Source of the DNA: Providencia rettgeri
GTDB lineage: Bacteria; Pseudomonadota; Gammaproteobacteria; Enterobacterales; Enterobacteriaceae
DNA length: 64,000 nt
Direction: 5' to 3'
NCBI RefSeq assembly: GCF_001874625.1
Contig: NZ_CP017671.1
Location: forward strand, 3,720,001-3,784,000
The notes below the pieces were generated by a model, which did no database searches, was not told where the DNA came from, and saw only the letters and a program-made list of their open reading frames with translations. Each line of letters begins with the position of its first letter. Within the stretch, counting starts at the first letter, position 1. The position numbers were made by a program, and so were the translations under genes. Below, one piece after another: positions 9,937 to 20,650 of the stretch.

Positions 9937-11256
9937 ATGACTAAATCTAGCTCCATACGTAAAACGTTCTATATCATCATCGTAATATTCATAGCGCTTA
10001 TGCTTGCTATCCTATTCGGTGCATTTCGAACCTCAAGTATCGCAACTAATATCGATAAACCACTGACCTCAGAAGAAATCGCAAAATTACTGCCTAGAGG
10101 CCAAGAATTGGCAACAGCAGGAGACTGTTTTGGTTGTCATTCTTTGCCTGAGGGGCCGCTAGCGGCAGGAGGACGAGCCATTGAAACGCCATTTGGGACC
10201 ATTTATTCCACCAATATCACCCCCGACAAACAATTCGGCATCGGTAACTATACGCGTGCCGATTTCCATCGAGCATTAAAAGACGGTATTGGCAAAGAAA
10301 GAGGGAACCTCTATCCTGCGATGCCTTTTGTCTTTACACATATGACAACATCAGAAGATATTGATGCCTTATATGCTTATGTGATGTCACTTCCTCCCAT
10401 GGCGGTGCCAAACAAAGAAAATACAGGGGTTTTTGTCCTCCCAGTTCGTCCGTTTATGAATTTTTGGACACTACTGAACTTCCCGAAACGAAATGCACCA
10501 CATGACCCGCAACGTTCTGCCGAATGGAACCGCGGTGCTTATCTTGTCGAAGGGTTAGCTCACTGTGGCGCCTGTCATTCACCACGTAACCTTATGATGG
10601 GCGTAGAGTTTTCACGTTCACTTCAAGGTGGAGAGGAAGCAGGTTTGGCAATTCCTAATATTACTGCCGCAGCACTGTCTAAGCATGGTTATGATACTGC
10701 CTCACTAAGCCAATTTTTACTCACAGGTAACGCACCACAAGGCTCTGCTTTTGCAGATATGAGCACTGTCACACACTTTTCCACTAGTCAGATGAAAAAA
10801 AGTGATGTCGATGATATGGCTATTTATTTAATGACCGATAAACAAGGAAAAGTACTTGGCAAAAAAGAGCCGCCAGCTCCACTTCCTGAAGCTAATAGCC
10901 AACAAATGGCTGATACCGCAGGGACTATGGAGCAAGGGCGTCTGATGTATATGTCGACCTGCGCAGGCTGTCACGGCATCACAGGGGAAGGCGTTCCTAA
11001 TGGCATTCCAGCCTTAAAAGGTAACGCTATTTTAGCAATGGATAGCCCCGAGACTTTTATAAGTGTGGTATTAACCGGTATCCCGACAACAACGTTCCCT
11101 AATGGCCAACGTATGTACGCCATGCCAAGTTTTGCAGATGATTTAACATCACAAGAGATAGCCGATTTAATTTCATGGGCGCGAGCCGAATGGGGAGGAC
11201 AAAGTACCCCTGTTACCGTTGAGCAAGTTGAAAAGCTGAAAAAGGCAGCGCAATAA
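9937..11256 (+). CDS. Membrane-anchored triheme c-type cytochrome (copy 2)
   Basis: This 439-residue cytochrome has an N-terminal transmembrane anchor (about residues 10-28) and three CXXCH heme sites: CFGCH, CGACH and CAGCH. The domain layout matches the copy-1 cytochrome. It is expected to face the periplasm and take electrons from the copy-2 iron-sulfur subunit. An independent ribosome site (GGGGAAAG) precedes its ATG. It closes the second operon. Confidence 0.88.
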   Translation: MTKSSSIRKTFYIIIVIFIALMLAILFGAFRTSSIATNIDKPLTSEEIAKLLPRGQELATAGDCFGCHSLPEGPLAAGGRAIETPFGTIYSTNITPDKQFGIGNYTRADFHRALKDGIGKERGNLYPAMPFVFTHMTTSEDIDALYAYVMSLPPMAVPNKENTGVFVLPVRPFMNFWTLLNFPKRNAPHDPQRSAEWNRGAYLVEGLAHCGACHSPRNLMMGVEFSRSLQGGEEAGLAIPNITAAALSKHGYDTASLSQFLLTGNAPQGSAFADMSTVTHFSTSQMKKSDVDDMAIYLMTDKQGKVLGKKEPPAPLPEANSQQMADTAGTMEQGRLMYMSTCAGCHGITGEGVPNGIPALKGNAILAMDSPETFISVVLTGIPTTTFPNGQRMYAMPSFADDLTSQEIADLISWARAEWGGQSTPVTVEQVEKLKKAAQ

Positions 11257-11263
11257 CCAACAA

Positions 11264-11290
11264 AGCCCCTTAATACGAACTTAAGGGGCT
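11264..11290 (+). terminator. Stem-loop after Mo-hydroxylase operon 2
   Basis: A perfect 10-base stem (AGCCCCTTAA / TTAAGGGGCT) with a 7-base loop begins 8 bases after the cytochrome stop. No T tract follows on the plus strand, so termination efficiency is uncertain. Confidence 0.6.
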
Positions 11291-11418
11291 CAAATTGCCA
11301 GTCATAAGGGTGAATTCCCATATTGGATACATTTCTTATCTTGTTTATCGCAACCATGACGAAAGCAATTTACTGCCATATGCATAAAAAACTTAAGGCA
11401 CCCCGATAAGAACAACTT

Positions 11419-11844
11419 TTATGGGTTAAGCGCTTCAATTCGTGAGTAAGTTAGCTGCACTTTACACGCTAGCATTACATCCCCCATTCCGGTTCCACCG
11501 AGTAATGCATCTGCCTGACGTTGGCACTCACTAACTCTAAATGCAAGGAAATCATCCTGCGATTTTTTTAATGATGTAATCGCCTGTGTCGTCGCAGATG
11601 AATTCAACTGTTTTAGATGTGTTTCATTGTCGGTAAGTGCTTGCTTCATTAGCTCATCGGCTTTATCTAATTTACTTTGCAAACAAGCTTGAACCGCAGT
11701 TCGTGGAGCATCTGCAATTTGCTCATAGCATTCTTTGAGAGGGCCCTCTGTGACTTTAGTATCTGGGGTAGCATCAGCATAAGAGAATGCCGGTATAGCA
11801 ATTGCCGTAGCGATAATTAGCGCTTTTGATGTGCTAAATTTCAT
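11419..11844 (-). CDS. Secreted LprI-like (DUF1311) protein
   Basis: This 141-residue protein has an N-terminal signal peptide (cleavage probably near AFSYA-DA). Four later cysteines are spaced as in the LprI/DUF1311 family, including the C-terminal pattern FRVSECQRQ ... GDVMLACK ... TYSRIEAL. Family members include periplasmic lysozyme inhibitors, but many have no known role. A GAGAGG ribosome site fits the ATG. It is monocistronic and convergent with the oxidase operon. The inhibitor function is only suggested by the family. Confidence 0.65.
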   Translation of the reverse strand: MKFSTSKALIIATAIAIPAFSYADATPDTKVTEGPLKECYEQIADAPRTAVQACLQSKLDKADELMKQALTDNETHLKQLNSSATTQAITSLKKSQDDFLAFRVSECQRQADALLGGTGMGDVMLACKVQLTYSRIEALNP

Positions 11845-12384
11845 GAAAACCTCTCAATTCGTATATGAATTAACTTTTTAACCCATTCTAATATTAAGGT
11901 CTACACAAGTACCTGATTTATGGATTAGTCTTAGTTATTTTTGTGAACCTATATTTAAGCGATTCTTCGTAATAAATCCATTCTGGATAAAGGTCAGCGC
12001 CCATCCATAACCAGTTGATTAACATTAATAAAAAAATATTAGCTGAGATTTATCGTCTACAAATAACCATATACATTAAATTAATTTAGCTAGCAAAGCT
12101 AACTCCTTCCTCTAATATAATTCTAAACTAAATTGTTCTTGAATATAAAACAATCATAAGATATTCACCGGATCAACATCCCGAGAGAATACACACATTT
12201 CAGAGCTTTTATTTCCCAATACTGTTGCCCCTGCTCATAACCACGTCATACTATAGCGAATTATGCGACATGTACTTTTATCTACACTCATTTATTACGA
12301 TCTGTGGTATTTTATTACCTGAATACAATCTTCGAATAAACTCACAGAATTTAGTTAACTCAATACGTTAGAACAGACAATATT
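11845..12384. other. Intergenic region upstream of mutS
   Basis: About 540 AT-rich bases between the divergent LprI-like gene and mutS. It must hold the promoters of both. I see no coding frame, RNA gene or strong hairpin in it. Confidence 0.4.
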
Positions 12385-14952
12385 ATGACTGATAAGCAAA
12401 GTTTCGAATCCCACACCCCCATGATGCAGCAGTATTTAAAACTAAAAGCACAACATTCAGACATACTGCTGTTTTATCGTATGGGTGATTTTTACGAACT
12501 CTTCTTCGATGATGCAAAAAAAGCCTCTCAATTATTGGACATCTCGCTCACTAAACGCGGGCAATCTGCGGGGCAACCTATACCAATGGCTGGGGTTCCT
12601 CACCATGCCGCCGAAGGCTACTTAGCCAAATTGGTGCAAATGGGTGAGTCTGTCGCAATTTGCGAACAAATTGGCGACCCAGCAACAAGCAAAGGGCCGG
12701 TAGAGCGCCAAGTCGTACGCATTGTCACCCCCGGCACCATTACTGATGAAGCTCTTTTAAATGAGCGGCAAGACAACTTACTGGCCGCGGTTTGGCAAGA
12801 CCCACAAGGTTTTGGTTATGCCACTTTAGATATTACCTCTGGGCGTTTTATTATTAGCGAAATTGCCGACGAAGAAGCACTGCAAGCTGAACTTCAGCGC
12901 ACTCGCCCTGCTGAGTTACTGTACCCAGAAGACTTCGCTAGCATGTCACTTATTGAACATAATAAAGGGTTACGTCGTCGCCCATTATGGGAATATGAAC
13001 TCGATACGGCAAAACAGCAGCTTGGCTTACAGTTTGGTACCAAAGACTTAGTCGGGTTTGGCGTCGAAAATGCCCACAAAGCCCTTCGTGCAGCAGGCTG
13101 TTTACTGCAATATGTGAAAGATACACAACGTACTTCGTTACCCCACATTCGCAGTATTGTGATGGAAAAACAAAATGATAATGTCATTTTGGATGCAGCA
13201 ACTCGTCGAAATTTAGAGATCACACAAAACCTAGCCGGCGGTACAGAAAATACCCTTGCCGCAATTTTAGATATGTGTGTCACCCCAATGGGTAGCCGCA
13301 TGTTAAAACGCTGGCTGCATACACCTTTAAGAAACATTCAAGTCTTGAATAACCGCCAGCAAGCTATTGGGGCTCTACAGGAATGTGGTTTTGAACTGCA
13401 ACCTTTTTTACGTCAAATTGGGGATTTAGAACGTGTATTGGCCCGTCTTGCGTTACGTTCTGCACGGCCTCGTGACTTAACGCGCATGCGCCATGCTTTC
13501 CAACAATACCAAGATATTCATCAAATCTTGGGGCAATCCAATAGCGCCTACTTGCAAGATTTACAACAACGGATTGGCCAATTTGACGAACTACAAGCGT
13601 TACTTGAAAGAGCTATTATCGATGCTCCGCCAGTCTTAGTTCGTGATGGCGGCGTCATCGCCCCAGGGTATAACAGTGAACTCGATGAATGGCGTGCACT
13701 CGCAGATGGTGCTACAGATTACCTAGATAAACTGGAAATTCGCGAAAGGGAAAAACTGGGGATAGACACACTTAAAGTTGGTTATAACGCGGTGCACGGG
13801 TACTATATCCAAGTCAGCCGAGGTCAAAGCCACCTAACTCCAATCCACTATGTTCGTCGTCAAACCCTAAAAAATGCAGAACGCTATATTATTCCTGAAT
13901 TAAAAGAATATGAAGATAAAGTACTGACATCAAAAGGGAAAGCGTTAGCAATTGAAAAAGCATTATATGATGAGCTATTTGATATGTTACTTCCTCATCT
14001 TGCTGAATTACAAACCAGTGCAGAAGCACTAGCTGAGCTAGACGTATTAGCAAACCTTGCTGAACGCGCAGATACTTTAGGCTATGCTTGCCCACAACTC
14101 ACTGAAAAAGCAGGTATTCAGATTACTGAAGGCCGCCACCCAGTTGTTGAGCAAGTACTGAGTGAACCCTTTATATCTAACCCTCTATCACTGTCACCGC
14201 AGCGTCGCCTACTGATCATCACAGGGCCAAATATGGGTGGTAAAAGTACTTATATGCGCCAAACTGCATTGATCACATTGCTAGCCTATATCGGTAGCTT
14301 TGTGCCTGCGAGTAAAGCGGTTATTGGTCCAATTGACCGGATCTTTACCCGTGTTGGGGCTTCCGATGACCTTGCTTCTGGCCGCTCAACCTTCATGGTT
14401 GAAATGACTGAAACAGCGAATATTCTCCATAATGCAACTGAACATAGTTTAGTATTAATGGATGAAATAGGACGAGGGACTTCCACCTATGATGGGCTTT
14501 CACTCGCTTGGGCTTGTGCTGAAAACTTAGTGAATAAAATCAAAGCAATGACATTATTTGCTACCCACTATTTTGAGTTAACTACACTGCCAGAAAAGCT
14601 CGAAGGTGCTGTCAACATCCACCTTGATGCCATTGAACACGGTGATACTATTGCCTTTATGCATAATGTCCAAGATGGTGCCGCCAGTAAAAGTTATGGC
14701 CTAGCAGTAGCCTCTCTTGCTGGTGTCCCTAAGGATGTCATCAAGCGAGCTAAACAGAAATTGAAAGAACTTGAGGTTATCTCCAATAATGCCAATACCA
14801 GCCATGTTGATAGTGCGCAACTTAGCTTCTTAACCACAGAAGAAGCCGAGCCCTCACCCGCACTAGCGGCATTAGACAGTATTGACCCGGATAAACTCAC
14901 ACCTCGCCAAGCCCTTGATTGGATTTATCGTTTAAAGGACATGAATATATAA
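12385..14952 (+). CDS. mutS: DNA mismatch repair protein MutS
   Basis: This 855-residue protein recognises mispairs and starts methyl-directed repair with MutL. The mismatch-reading F36-x-E38 is present in GDFYELF. The ATPase has Walker [10 protein letters not shown] at about 614 and Walker [13 protein letters not shown] at about 693, the same positions as in E. coli. The C-terminal tail ends in the [12 protein letters not shown] segment used for tetramer formation. It is full length. miaE follows after a single base, so the two are probably co-transcribed. The mutS-rpoS neighbourhood is conserved in enterobacteria. Confidence 0.98.
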   Translation: MTDKQSFESHTPMMQQYLKLKAQHSDILLFYRMGDFYELFFDDAKKASQLLDISLTKRGQSAGQPIPMAGVPHHAAEGYLAKLVQMGESVAICEQIGDPATSKGPVERQVVRIVTPGTITDEALLNERQDNLLAAVWQDPQGFGYATLDITSGRFIISEIADEEALQAELQRTRPAELLYPEDFASMSLIEHNKGLRRRPLWEYELDTAKQQLGLQFGTKDLVGFGVENAHKALRAAGCLLQYVKDTQRTSLPHIRSIVMEKQNDNVILDAATRRNLEITQNLAGGTENTLAAILDMCVTPMGSRMLKRWLHTPLRNIQVLNNRQQAIGALQECGFELQPFLRQIGDLERVLARLALRSARPRDLTRMRHAFQQYQDIHQILGQSNSAYLQDLQQRIGQFDELQALLERAIIDAPPVLVRDGGVIAPGYNSELDEWRALADGATDYLDKLEIREREKLGIDTLKVGYNAVHGYYIQVSRGQSHLTPIHYVRRQTLKNAERYIIPELKEYEDKVLTSKGKALAIEKALYDELFDMLLPHLAELQTSAEALAELDVLANLAERADTLGYACPQLTEKAGIQITEGRHPVVEQVLSEPFISNPLSLSPQRRLLIITGPNMGGKSTYMRQTALITLLAYIGSFVPASKAVIGPIDRIFTRVGASDDLASGRSTFMVEMTETANILHNATEHSLVLMDEIGRGTSTYDGLSLAWACAENLVNKIKAMTLFATHYFELTTLPEKLEGAVNIHLDAIEHGDTIAFMHNVQDGAASKSYGLAVASLAGVPKDVIKRAKQKLKELEVISNNANTSHVDSAQLSFLTTEEAEPSPALAALDSIDPDKLTPRQALDWIYRLKDMNI

Positions 14953-14953
14953 C

Positions 14954-15733
14954 ATGAATGAGTATCAACAATTACTGGCGCCAATCCGCCAGTTTTTGCA
15001 ATGTGAAACACCCGATGCTTGGGTGCAAAAAGCATGTTTACCTGAAAGCTTACCCATTATTTTAAAAGACCACCTATTATGCGAACTAAAAGCCGCGCAA
15101 AGTGCCATGTTTTTAATTCGCAAATATGCGGTAGATAAGCAAAGTGCTACTGTATTACTTGAATGGTTTAAACCCTATGAAGCATTCGCTTATGATCGAA
15201 TTGGCGATATATATACGTTAAAAAATAAAAACCAAATTTCCAAGCAAATACTCGCGAAAAAACAATCGCCTTATAGCCAAGACTTAATTGATAAAATGGT
15301 ATTGCTTATCAAAGAAGAGCTTCACCATTTTTATCAAGTTCTTGAAATTATGCACCAAAGGAATATTCCCTATGATGGGATAACCGCAGGGCGTTATGCA
15401 AAAAGCTTATTTAGCTATATTAGCCCTCATGACCCTAAAACCTTGGTTGATAAACTCATTATTGGTGCTTATATTGAAGCCCGTTCATGTGAACGCTTTG
15501 CGAAACTGGCACCTTATTTAGATGAGCAACTGGCTAACTTTTATATTTCATTATTGCGTTCTGAGGCACGTCATTACCAAGATTATTTACACTTAGCGCA
15601 ATTAATTAGCAAACAGGATATCACTGAACGTATTAATTACTTTGGTATTATTGAAGCTGAACTAATTTCTACCCCTGATGATGATTTTAAGTTTCATAGT
15701 GGTGTACCAATCACTTTAACTCGTGCATATTGA
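14954..15733 (+). CDS. miaE: tRNA 2-methylthio-N6-isopentenyladenosine(37) hydroxylase MiaE
   Basis: This 259-residue non-heme diiron protein hydroxylates ms2i6A37 in tRNAs reading codons that begin with U. The two helix pairs supplying iron ligands are visible: EELHHFYQ in the middle and EARSCERF ... SEARHYQDYL later, the carboxylate and histidine pattern of the ferritin-like MiaE fold. Its length is typical. It starts one base after mutS. MiaE needs oxygen, and in Salmonella it has been linked to growth on dicarboxylic acids. Confidence 0.9.
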   Translation: MNEYQQLLAPIRQFLQCETPDAWVQKACLPESLPIILKDHLLCELKAAQSAMFLIRKYAVDKQSATVLLEWFKPYEAFAYDRIGDIYTLKNKNQISKQILAKKQSPYSQDLIDKMVLLIKEELHHFYQVLEIMHQRNIPYDGITAGRYAKSLFSYISPHDPKTLVDKLIIGAYIEARSCERFAKLAPYLDEQLANFYISLLRSEARHYQDYLHLAQLISKQDITERINYFGIIEAELISTPDDDFKFHSGVPITLTRAY

Positions 15734-15740
15734 TATAAAA

Positions 15741-15772
15741 AAATCCCTATAAACTTTCATCTATAGGGATTT
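15741..15772. terminator. Bidirectional intrinsic terminator between miaE and rpoS
   Basis: An 11-base perfect stem (AAATCCCTATA / TATAGGGATTT) has a 10-base loop. It is followed by TTTT on the plus strand and by a longer T run (seven A on the plus strand) on the minus strand. It lies between convergent miaE and rpoS and can serve both. Confidence 0.85.
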
Positions 15773-15796
15773 TGAATAACTAACCTAGTTAGTGCT

Positions 15797-16783
15797 CTAC
15801 ATGTTGAATAATGCTTCTAATGTCAGCTCTTCACCATGTAAAATATCTTTTAACCGCCTTAAACCTTCGACTTGGATCTGACGAACCCTTTCTCGAGTGA
15901 GCCCAATTTCGCGCCCAACCTCTTCCAGAGTTTCTGCTTCATAACCTAAAAGCCCAAAACGTCGTGCTAAAACCTCCCTTTGTTTTGGGTTCAATTCAAA
16001 TAACCATTTAACAATATTCTCTTTTAAATCATTATCTTGAATTGTATTTTCTGGACCTGAATCATTATCATCAGACAATACCTCAAGCAAAGATTTTTCT
16101 GAATCCCCTGCAATTGGAGTGTCAACAGACGTAATACGTTCATTTAAGCGCAACATCCGGCTGACATCTTCGACAGGTTTATCTAACTGTTCAGCGATTT
16201 CTTCAGGGCTTGGCTCATGGTCCAGCTTTTGGGCTAATTCACGTGCAGTACGAAGGTAAATATTGAGTTCTTTAACGATATGAATAGGAAGGCGAATTGT
16301 ACGAGTTTGGTTCATGATAGCACGTTCTATCGTTTGACGTATCCACCATGTTGCATACGTCGAAAATCGAAACCCTTTTTCAGGATCGAATTTCTCAACA
16401 GCACGGATCAACCCAAGATTCCCTTCCTCGATCAAGTCGAGTAAAGCAAGACCTCGATTATTATAACGGCGAGATATTTTTACAACTAAACGAAGATTAC
16501 TTTCAATCATGCGTTGACGCGACGCAAGATCACCGCGCAATGCACGCCTTGCATAAAAGACTTCTTCTTCAGCTGTAAGGAGCGGTGAGAATCCAATTTC
16601 ACTGAGATAAATTTGGGTGGCATCCAGAACACGTTGGTTTGTGTTCTGGAGTAAATCCATTTCTTCATCCTGCTCTGAAACTAGATCCTCTTCTTTAAAC
16701 TGACTCTCATCAAATGCATCATCTAAATTGCTTTCGTCGAGGTCATTATATAACTCGTTAACTTTCAGCGAACTTTGGCTCAT
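15797..16783 (-). CDS. rpoS: RNA polymerase sigma factor RpoS (sigma S)
   Basis: This 328-residue sigma-70 family protein is the master regulator of the stationary-phase and general stress response. Region 1.2 ([20 protein letters not shown]), region 2 with the core-binding and -10 recognition helices ([34 protein letters not shown]), region 3, and the region 4 helix-turn-helix ([17 protein letters not shown]) are all intact. It lies downstream of nlpD, as in E. coli, where the main rpoS promoter is inside nlpD. The same arrangement is possible here but was not demonstrated. Confidence 0.98.
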   Translation of the reverse strand: MSQSSLKVNELYNDLDESNLDDAFDESQFKEEDLVSEQDEEMDLLQNTNQRVLDATQIYLSEIGFSPLLTAEEEVFYARRALRGDLASRQRMIESNLRLVVKISRRYNNRGLALLDLIEEGNLGLIRAVEKFDPEKGFRFSTYATWWIRQTIERAIMNQTRTIRLPIHIVKELNIYLRTARELAQKLDHEPSPEEIAEQLDKPVEDVSRMLRLNERITSVDTPIAGDSEKSLLEVLSDDNDSGPENTIQDNDLKENIVKWLFELNPKQREVLARRFGLLGYEAETLEEVGREIGLTRERVRQIQVEGLRRLKDILHGEELTLEALFNM

Positions 16784-16837
16784 CAGTGACTCCTACCCTT
16801 GATAATGCGGACAGAATGTCAAAGCATTCCGCCCAGT

Positions 16838-17917
16838 TTATCGCTGCGGCAAATAGCGCAACGGGTTTACTGATTTTCCCTTGTAACGAATTTCAAAGTG
16901 TAATCTAACCGAACTTGTTCCAGTACTACCCATGGTGGCTATTTTTTGACCTTCAGTGACATCCTGTTGATCACGCACAAGCAACGTATCGTTGTGTGCA
17001 TAGGCACTCAAGTAGTCATCGTTATGTTTTATAATTATTAGATTTCCATATCCACGCAAAGCATTACCTGCGTAAACGACTTTTCCTGGAGCAGCAGCAA
17101 GTACAGCTTGACCACGAGAACCTGCAATATCTATCCCTTTGTTCCCGCCTTGAGCATCTGAGAAACTTTCAATCATTTTCCCATCTGCCGGCCAACGCCA
17201 TTTTATTGACGAATTATTTGTACTACTAGCTGCGGTTGAAGCAGTTGTGGTCGTCGGAGCTGTTGTCGTCGTTGAAACTTGCGTTGCAGGTTTCTTATTA
17301 TTAGGCAACATCTTACCCGTAGTTTGACCACCACTATTTTCAGGATACGCATTAGTTGTTCGAAGATCAACCGGTTGCTGATGACTATTTGATGAATTTG
17401 AGGCTAATTGAGTGCTCGAGTTCACATTTGTGTTACCAATATTAATAACTTGCCCTACATTTAAGCTGTATGGCTCAGGAATATTGTTTCGAGATGCTAA
17501 CTCACGGAAATCATTACCCGTTATATAAGCAATGTAAAATAGCGTATCACCGCGCTGAACAGTATAACTATTACCGCTATAACTGCCTTTTGGTATATTG
17601 CCGTAGTCACGGTTATACACAATACGCCCTTCTCCATTGGTCGTAACAGGCCCTGAAGATGAAGTACGACTAACCGGTTGTGTATTGGTATTACTTGATA
17701 AATTTGGGCGTGCAGACGGCATTGCCGTACTCACCCCCGTATTTGATGACGATACGGGTGCCACTCTTTGCGTCGTTGGCTGGCGAGATTGGCTATCATT
17801 CACACTGGAAATAGGTGCTGCCGTATGATAAGGCGTGGAACAGCCTGCCAATAGTGCTCCGCTAAATGAAAAGATGACTGCCCATCGAATTCTGCTTATA
17901 GGGCTAACAATTTTCAT
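16838..17917 (-). CDS. nlpD: Murein hydrolase activator NlpD (outer membrane lipoprotein)
   Basis: The start at 17917 is chosen over a longer frame from 17953 because GGGAGAAG precedes it and the signal peptide then begins properly with MKIVSPISRIRW. A lipobox (LLAGC) marks a lipoprotein. A LysM peptidoglycan-binding domain (YTVQRGDTLFYIAYIT) follows, then a Ser/Thr/Gln-rich linker and a C-terminal LytM/M23 domain. The M23 zinc site is degenerate (NKGIDIAG where an active enzyme has HxxxD), as in known NlpD. It therefore activates the amidase AmiC at the septum rather than cutting murein itself. Confidence 0.95.
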   Translation of the reverse strand: MKIVSPISRIRWAVIFSFSGALLAGCSTPYHTAAPISSVNDSQSRQPTTQRVAPVSSSNTGVSTAMPSARPNLSSNTNTQPVSRTSSSGPVTTNGEGRIVYNRDYGNIPKGSYSGNSYTVQRGDTLFYIAYITGNDFRELASRNNIPEPYSLNVGQVINIGNTNVNSSTQLASNSSNSHQQPVDLRTTNAYPENSGGQTTGKMLPNNKKPATQVSTTTTAPTTTTASTAASSTNNSSIKWRWPADGKMIESFSDAQGGNKGIDIAGSRGQAVLAAAPGKVVYAGNALRGYGNLIIIKHNDDYLSAYAHNDTLLVRDQQDVTEGQKIATMGSTGTSSVRLHFEIRYKGKSVNPLRYLPQR

Positions 17918-18229
17918 GCTTCTTCTCCCGTGAAGAAAAATCTGACGTGACAATGCAAAATAATGTCAGTAATAGAGATACCATAAAATATTTCACTTAT
18001 TAAAACAGAAATACAAAATAGTGAACAAGTTAAATATATCAAAAATATAACAATTTGAGATTATGACTCAATAGTTTGAGCCTATTATCCAATTTAAGAG
18101 GGTTAAACTATCATATTTAGAATAGTTTTACTGCTATTTGAGTTAATGAAGTATTCGCAATAGTATTTATGTAGACTAATGATACAAAATTACCCAGTGC
18201 GGTGATGGATAAATACCATTGCAAATAGA

Positions 18230-18856
18230 TTAAAGAAGGTCACCCGCAACTAATGGAACAAAACGCACTTTCTCGATGACATTAGCATGGTAATCATTAC
18301 CACGACGGGTAATGAGCTTTAAAGATTGTTCTTTATCTCCAACAGGTAAAACCATCCGCCCACCATCTTTCAATTGCTCCAGTAACATGGTTGGCACTTC
18401 AGTCGGCGCAGCTGTCACAATGATAGCATCGAAAGGGCCCTTTGATTGCCACCCTTCCCAACCATCACCATGGCGAGTTGACACATTATGTAAATCAAGC
18501 TGTTTTAAACGCCGCTTTGCGGACCATTGCAAACTTTTCACTCGTTCAACAGAGAAAACATGCTCAACTAAATGAGCAAGTACTGCCGTTTGATAGCCAG
18601 ACCCTGTCCCTATTTCAAGCACCTTGTCATTCGGTGACAAAGACAGCAAGGCGGTCATTTTAGCCACTATGTATGGTTGCGAAATAGTCTGACCATAGCC
18701 TATCGGCAATGGAATATTATCGTACGCTTTATGTGAAAGAGCTTCATCCACAAAGCGTTCTCGAGGCACGAGTGAAATTGCGTCTAATAGGCGCTCATCG
18801 TGAATTCCCTGTTGGCGTAATTGAGCCAAAAGATCTTTCATGAGCCCTGTTATCAT
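18230..18856 (-). CDS. pcm: Protein-L-isoaspartate O-methyltransferase
   Basis: This enzyme repairs isomerised aspartyl residues using S-adenosylmethionine. The SAM motif [18 protein letters not shown] and the family's [13 protein letters not shown] segment are present. The start at 18856 overlaps the surE stop as ATGA behind AGGAGT, giving 208 residues, exactly the E. coli length. An upstream in-frame start at 18886 is less likely. It is translationally coupled to surE, another repair or survival gene. Confidence 0.95.
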   Translation of the reverse strand: MITGLMKDLLAQLRQQGIHDERLLDAISLVPRERFVDEALSHKAYDNIPLPIGYGQTISQPYIVAKMTALLSLSPNDKVLEIGTGSGYQTAVLAHLVEHVFSVERVKSLQWSAKRRLKQLDLHNVSTRHGDGWEGWQSKGPFDAIIVTAAPTEVPTMLLEQLKDGGRMVLPVGDKEQSLKLITRRGNDYHANVIEKVRFVPLVAGDLL

Positions 18857-19614
18857 TTTACTAGCACTCCTGATTTTTCTAGCCATTCTTCCACTAACGT
18901 GTGCGTTTTATAGGCTGTTAAGTCAACTTGCAATGGGGTTATCGAAACATAGCCATGTTGTACAGCTTCAAAATCGGTCCCCGGACCAGCATCTCGAATT
19001 TCACCAACAGGGCCTAGCCAATACAGCATATTACCTTTCGGGTCTTCTAAGCTATATACCTCAGATGCAGCATGCCGGCTTCCACAGCGAGTCACTTTGA
19101 TACCTTTAATATCCTCATAAGGAATATCAGGTACGTTGATATTTAAAATATTACCCGCACGCAGAGGGCTCTTTTGCAGCAACATCAAGATATCACATGT
19201 TACCCTTGCCGCACTTTCATAATGAGTATCTCCATCTAATGACACGGCAATCGACGGTAAGCCTAAGTGACGCCCCTCAGTAGCCGCAGCGACTGTACCT
19301 GAGTAAATCACGTCATCCCCCAAGTTCGGCCCACAATTGATACCTGAGACCACAATATCAGGCCGTGGGCGCACCACTTTATTTACCCCGATATACACAC
19401 AATCTGTTGGCGTGCCTTCTTGTACCGAAAGGTCACCATTACTTAACGTTTGAATTCTCAAAGGCTTATCTAATGTTAGTGCATTCGACGCACCACTGCG
19501 ATTGCGGTCTGGGGCAATCACTTGAACATGATAATATTGGCGTAGCGCAGCCGCTAGGGTTTGGATACCCGGTGCATTTACGCCATCGTCATTACTCAAT
19601 AAAATCTTTAGCAT
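18853..19614 (-). CDS. surE: 5'/3'-nucleotidase SurE
   Basis: This metal-dependent phosphatase acts on nucleoside monophosphates and short polyphosphate. The N-terminal [14 protein letters not shown] holds the paired aspartates that bind the metal. [19 protein letters not shown] is the second conserved block. The start at 19614 ([11 protein letters not shown]) matches the family N-terminus; a longer frame starts at 19632. It overlaps truD upstream and pcm downstream, forming the conserved truD-surE-pcm string. Confidence 0.95.
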   Translation of the reverse strand: MLKILLSNDDGVNAPGIQTLAAALRQYYHVQVIAPDRNRSGASNALTLDKPLRIQTLSNGDLSVQEGTPTDCVYIGVNKVVRPRPDIVVSGINCGPNLGDDVIYSGTVAAATEGRHLGLPSIAVSLDGDTHYESAARVTCDILMLLQKSPLRAGNILNINVPDIPYEDIKGIKVTRCGSRHAASEVYSLEDPKGNMLYWLGPVGEIRDAGPGTDFEAVQHGYVSITPLQVDLTAYKTHTLVEEWLEKSGVLVK

Positions 19615-20650
19615 CGGCATTATCCTGCCCATTTTGATTGATAATTTCTCTTACTACACTTGTCGCAAAACTACCTGAGTTTAAGAAAAATGTTAGCTTT
19701 ACTGTCGTGTTATCTAACCATTGCCACTGCAATCCCTGAGGCTTGATAATAACGGCTCTTCTCACCAAAGATGCGCGTTCACTTTTCATTAAAGCCATAA
19801 ATGGCTGATAATCTTCTAAGCAATGAATTTCAAACCCTAATGCGTCATCTTGCGAACCTAACTCGCCATCACCAGGAAGAGGGGCAGTAATACTTAACTC
19901 TGTTGATAACACACGTTCTTGCAGTGTTAATAACTCATCCGAAGTTGCAACAAACCAACTCCCCCGACCCGTTAGCTGTAATGCATCCCCTAATAGCACT
20001 TGATGTACCGTATTATTCGCAATACGTTCACTCGCGATATGGTTAAACATTGCACTGCGAGCCGCAGAAAGATAAAAACTGCGTTTATTCCGCTCACGAA
20101 CATGAATCTCTTGGTTTGCCCAACGTAATGCTTGGGTCAGATTCTGCCCACCACGACCAAAGCGTTGCTCACCAAAATAATTAGGTACTCCAGATAATGC
20201 GACTTTTTCTAAGCGTTGTTCAACATCTTTCGCATCTGAAATATCACGCAAAGTGATTTCAAATTGATTTCCTTTCAAGGAACCAATACGTAATTTCCGT
20301 TTTTGCCGTGTAGTGGCAAGCACGCGGCATCCTTCAAGCTGCCATGCAGAAAAATCTGGCGTTTCCTTACCCGGCATTTGTAAGCAAAACCACTGCTCAG
20401 TCACCGCATGCCTATCTTTTAAACCTGCATAGCTGACAGCTCTAGCTGAAATTTTAGCAAACTTTGCTAATTGCTCAGCAACAAACAGCGTATTACACCC
20501 TGTTTTTTCGACACGAACCATGACATGTTCGCCTTCACCATCGAGCTCAAAGCCTAAATCTTCTTTGACAATAAAATCTTCAGGAACACTTTTTAGCGTA
20601 CCAGAAGACAACGGCTTACCATGCAGGTACTGAACATTCATTGCTTTCAT
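19592..20650 (-). CDS. truD: tRNA pseudouridine(13) synthase TruD
   Basis: This 352-residue enzyme makes pseudouridine 13 in tRNA-Glu. The catalytic motif [13 protein letters not shown] with its aspartate is present, as are the family segments FNVQ-like '[11 protein letters not shown]' and '[15 protein letters not shown]'. A second in-frame ATG lies three codons in. The gene overlaps ispF upstream by 35 bases and surE downstream. Confidence 0.95.
   Translation of the reverse strand: MKAMNVQYLHGKPLSSGTLKSVPEDFIVKEDLGFELDGEGEHVMVRVEKTGCNTLFVAEQLAKFAKISARAVSYAGLKDRHAVTEQWFCLQMPGKETPDFSAWQLEGCRVLATTRQKRKLRIGSLKGNQFEITLRDISDAKDVEQRLEKVALSGVPNYFGEQRFGRGGQNLTQALRWANQEIHVRERNKRSFYLSAARSAMFNHIASERIANNTVHQVLLGDALQLTGRGSWFVATSDELLTLQERVLSTELSITAPLPGDGELGSQDDALGFEIHCLEDYQPFMALMKSERASLVRRAVIIKPQGLQWQWLDNTTVKLTFFLNSGSFATSVVREIINQNGQDNADAKDFIE

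Noticed and set aside
12894-13337. 147-codon minus-strand frame inside mutS
   Set aside because: It is antisense to a conserved mutS region, with biased composition and no family resemblance.
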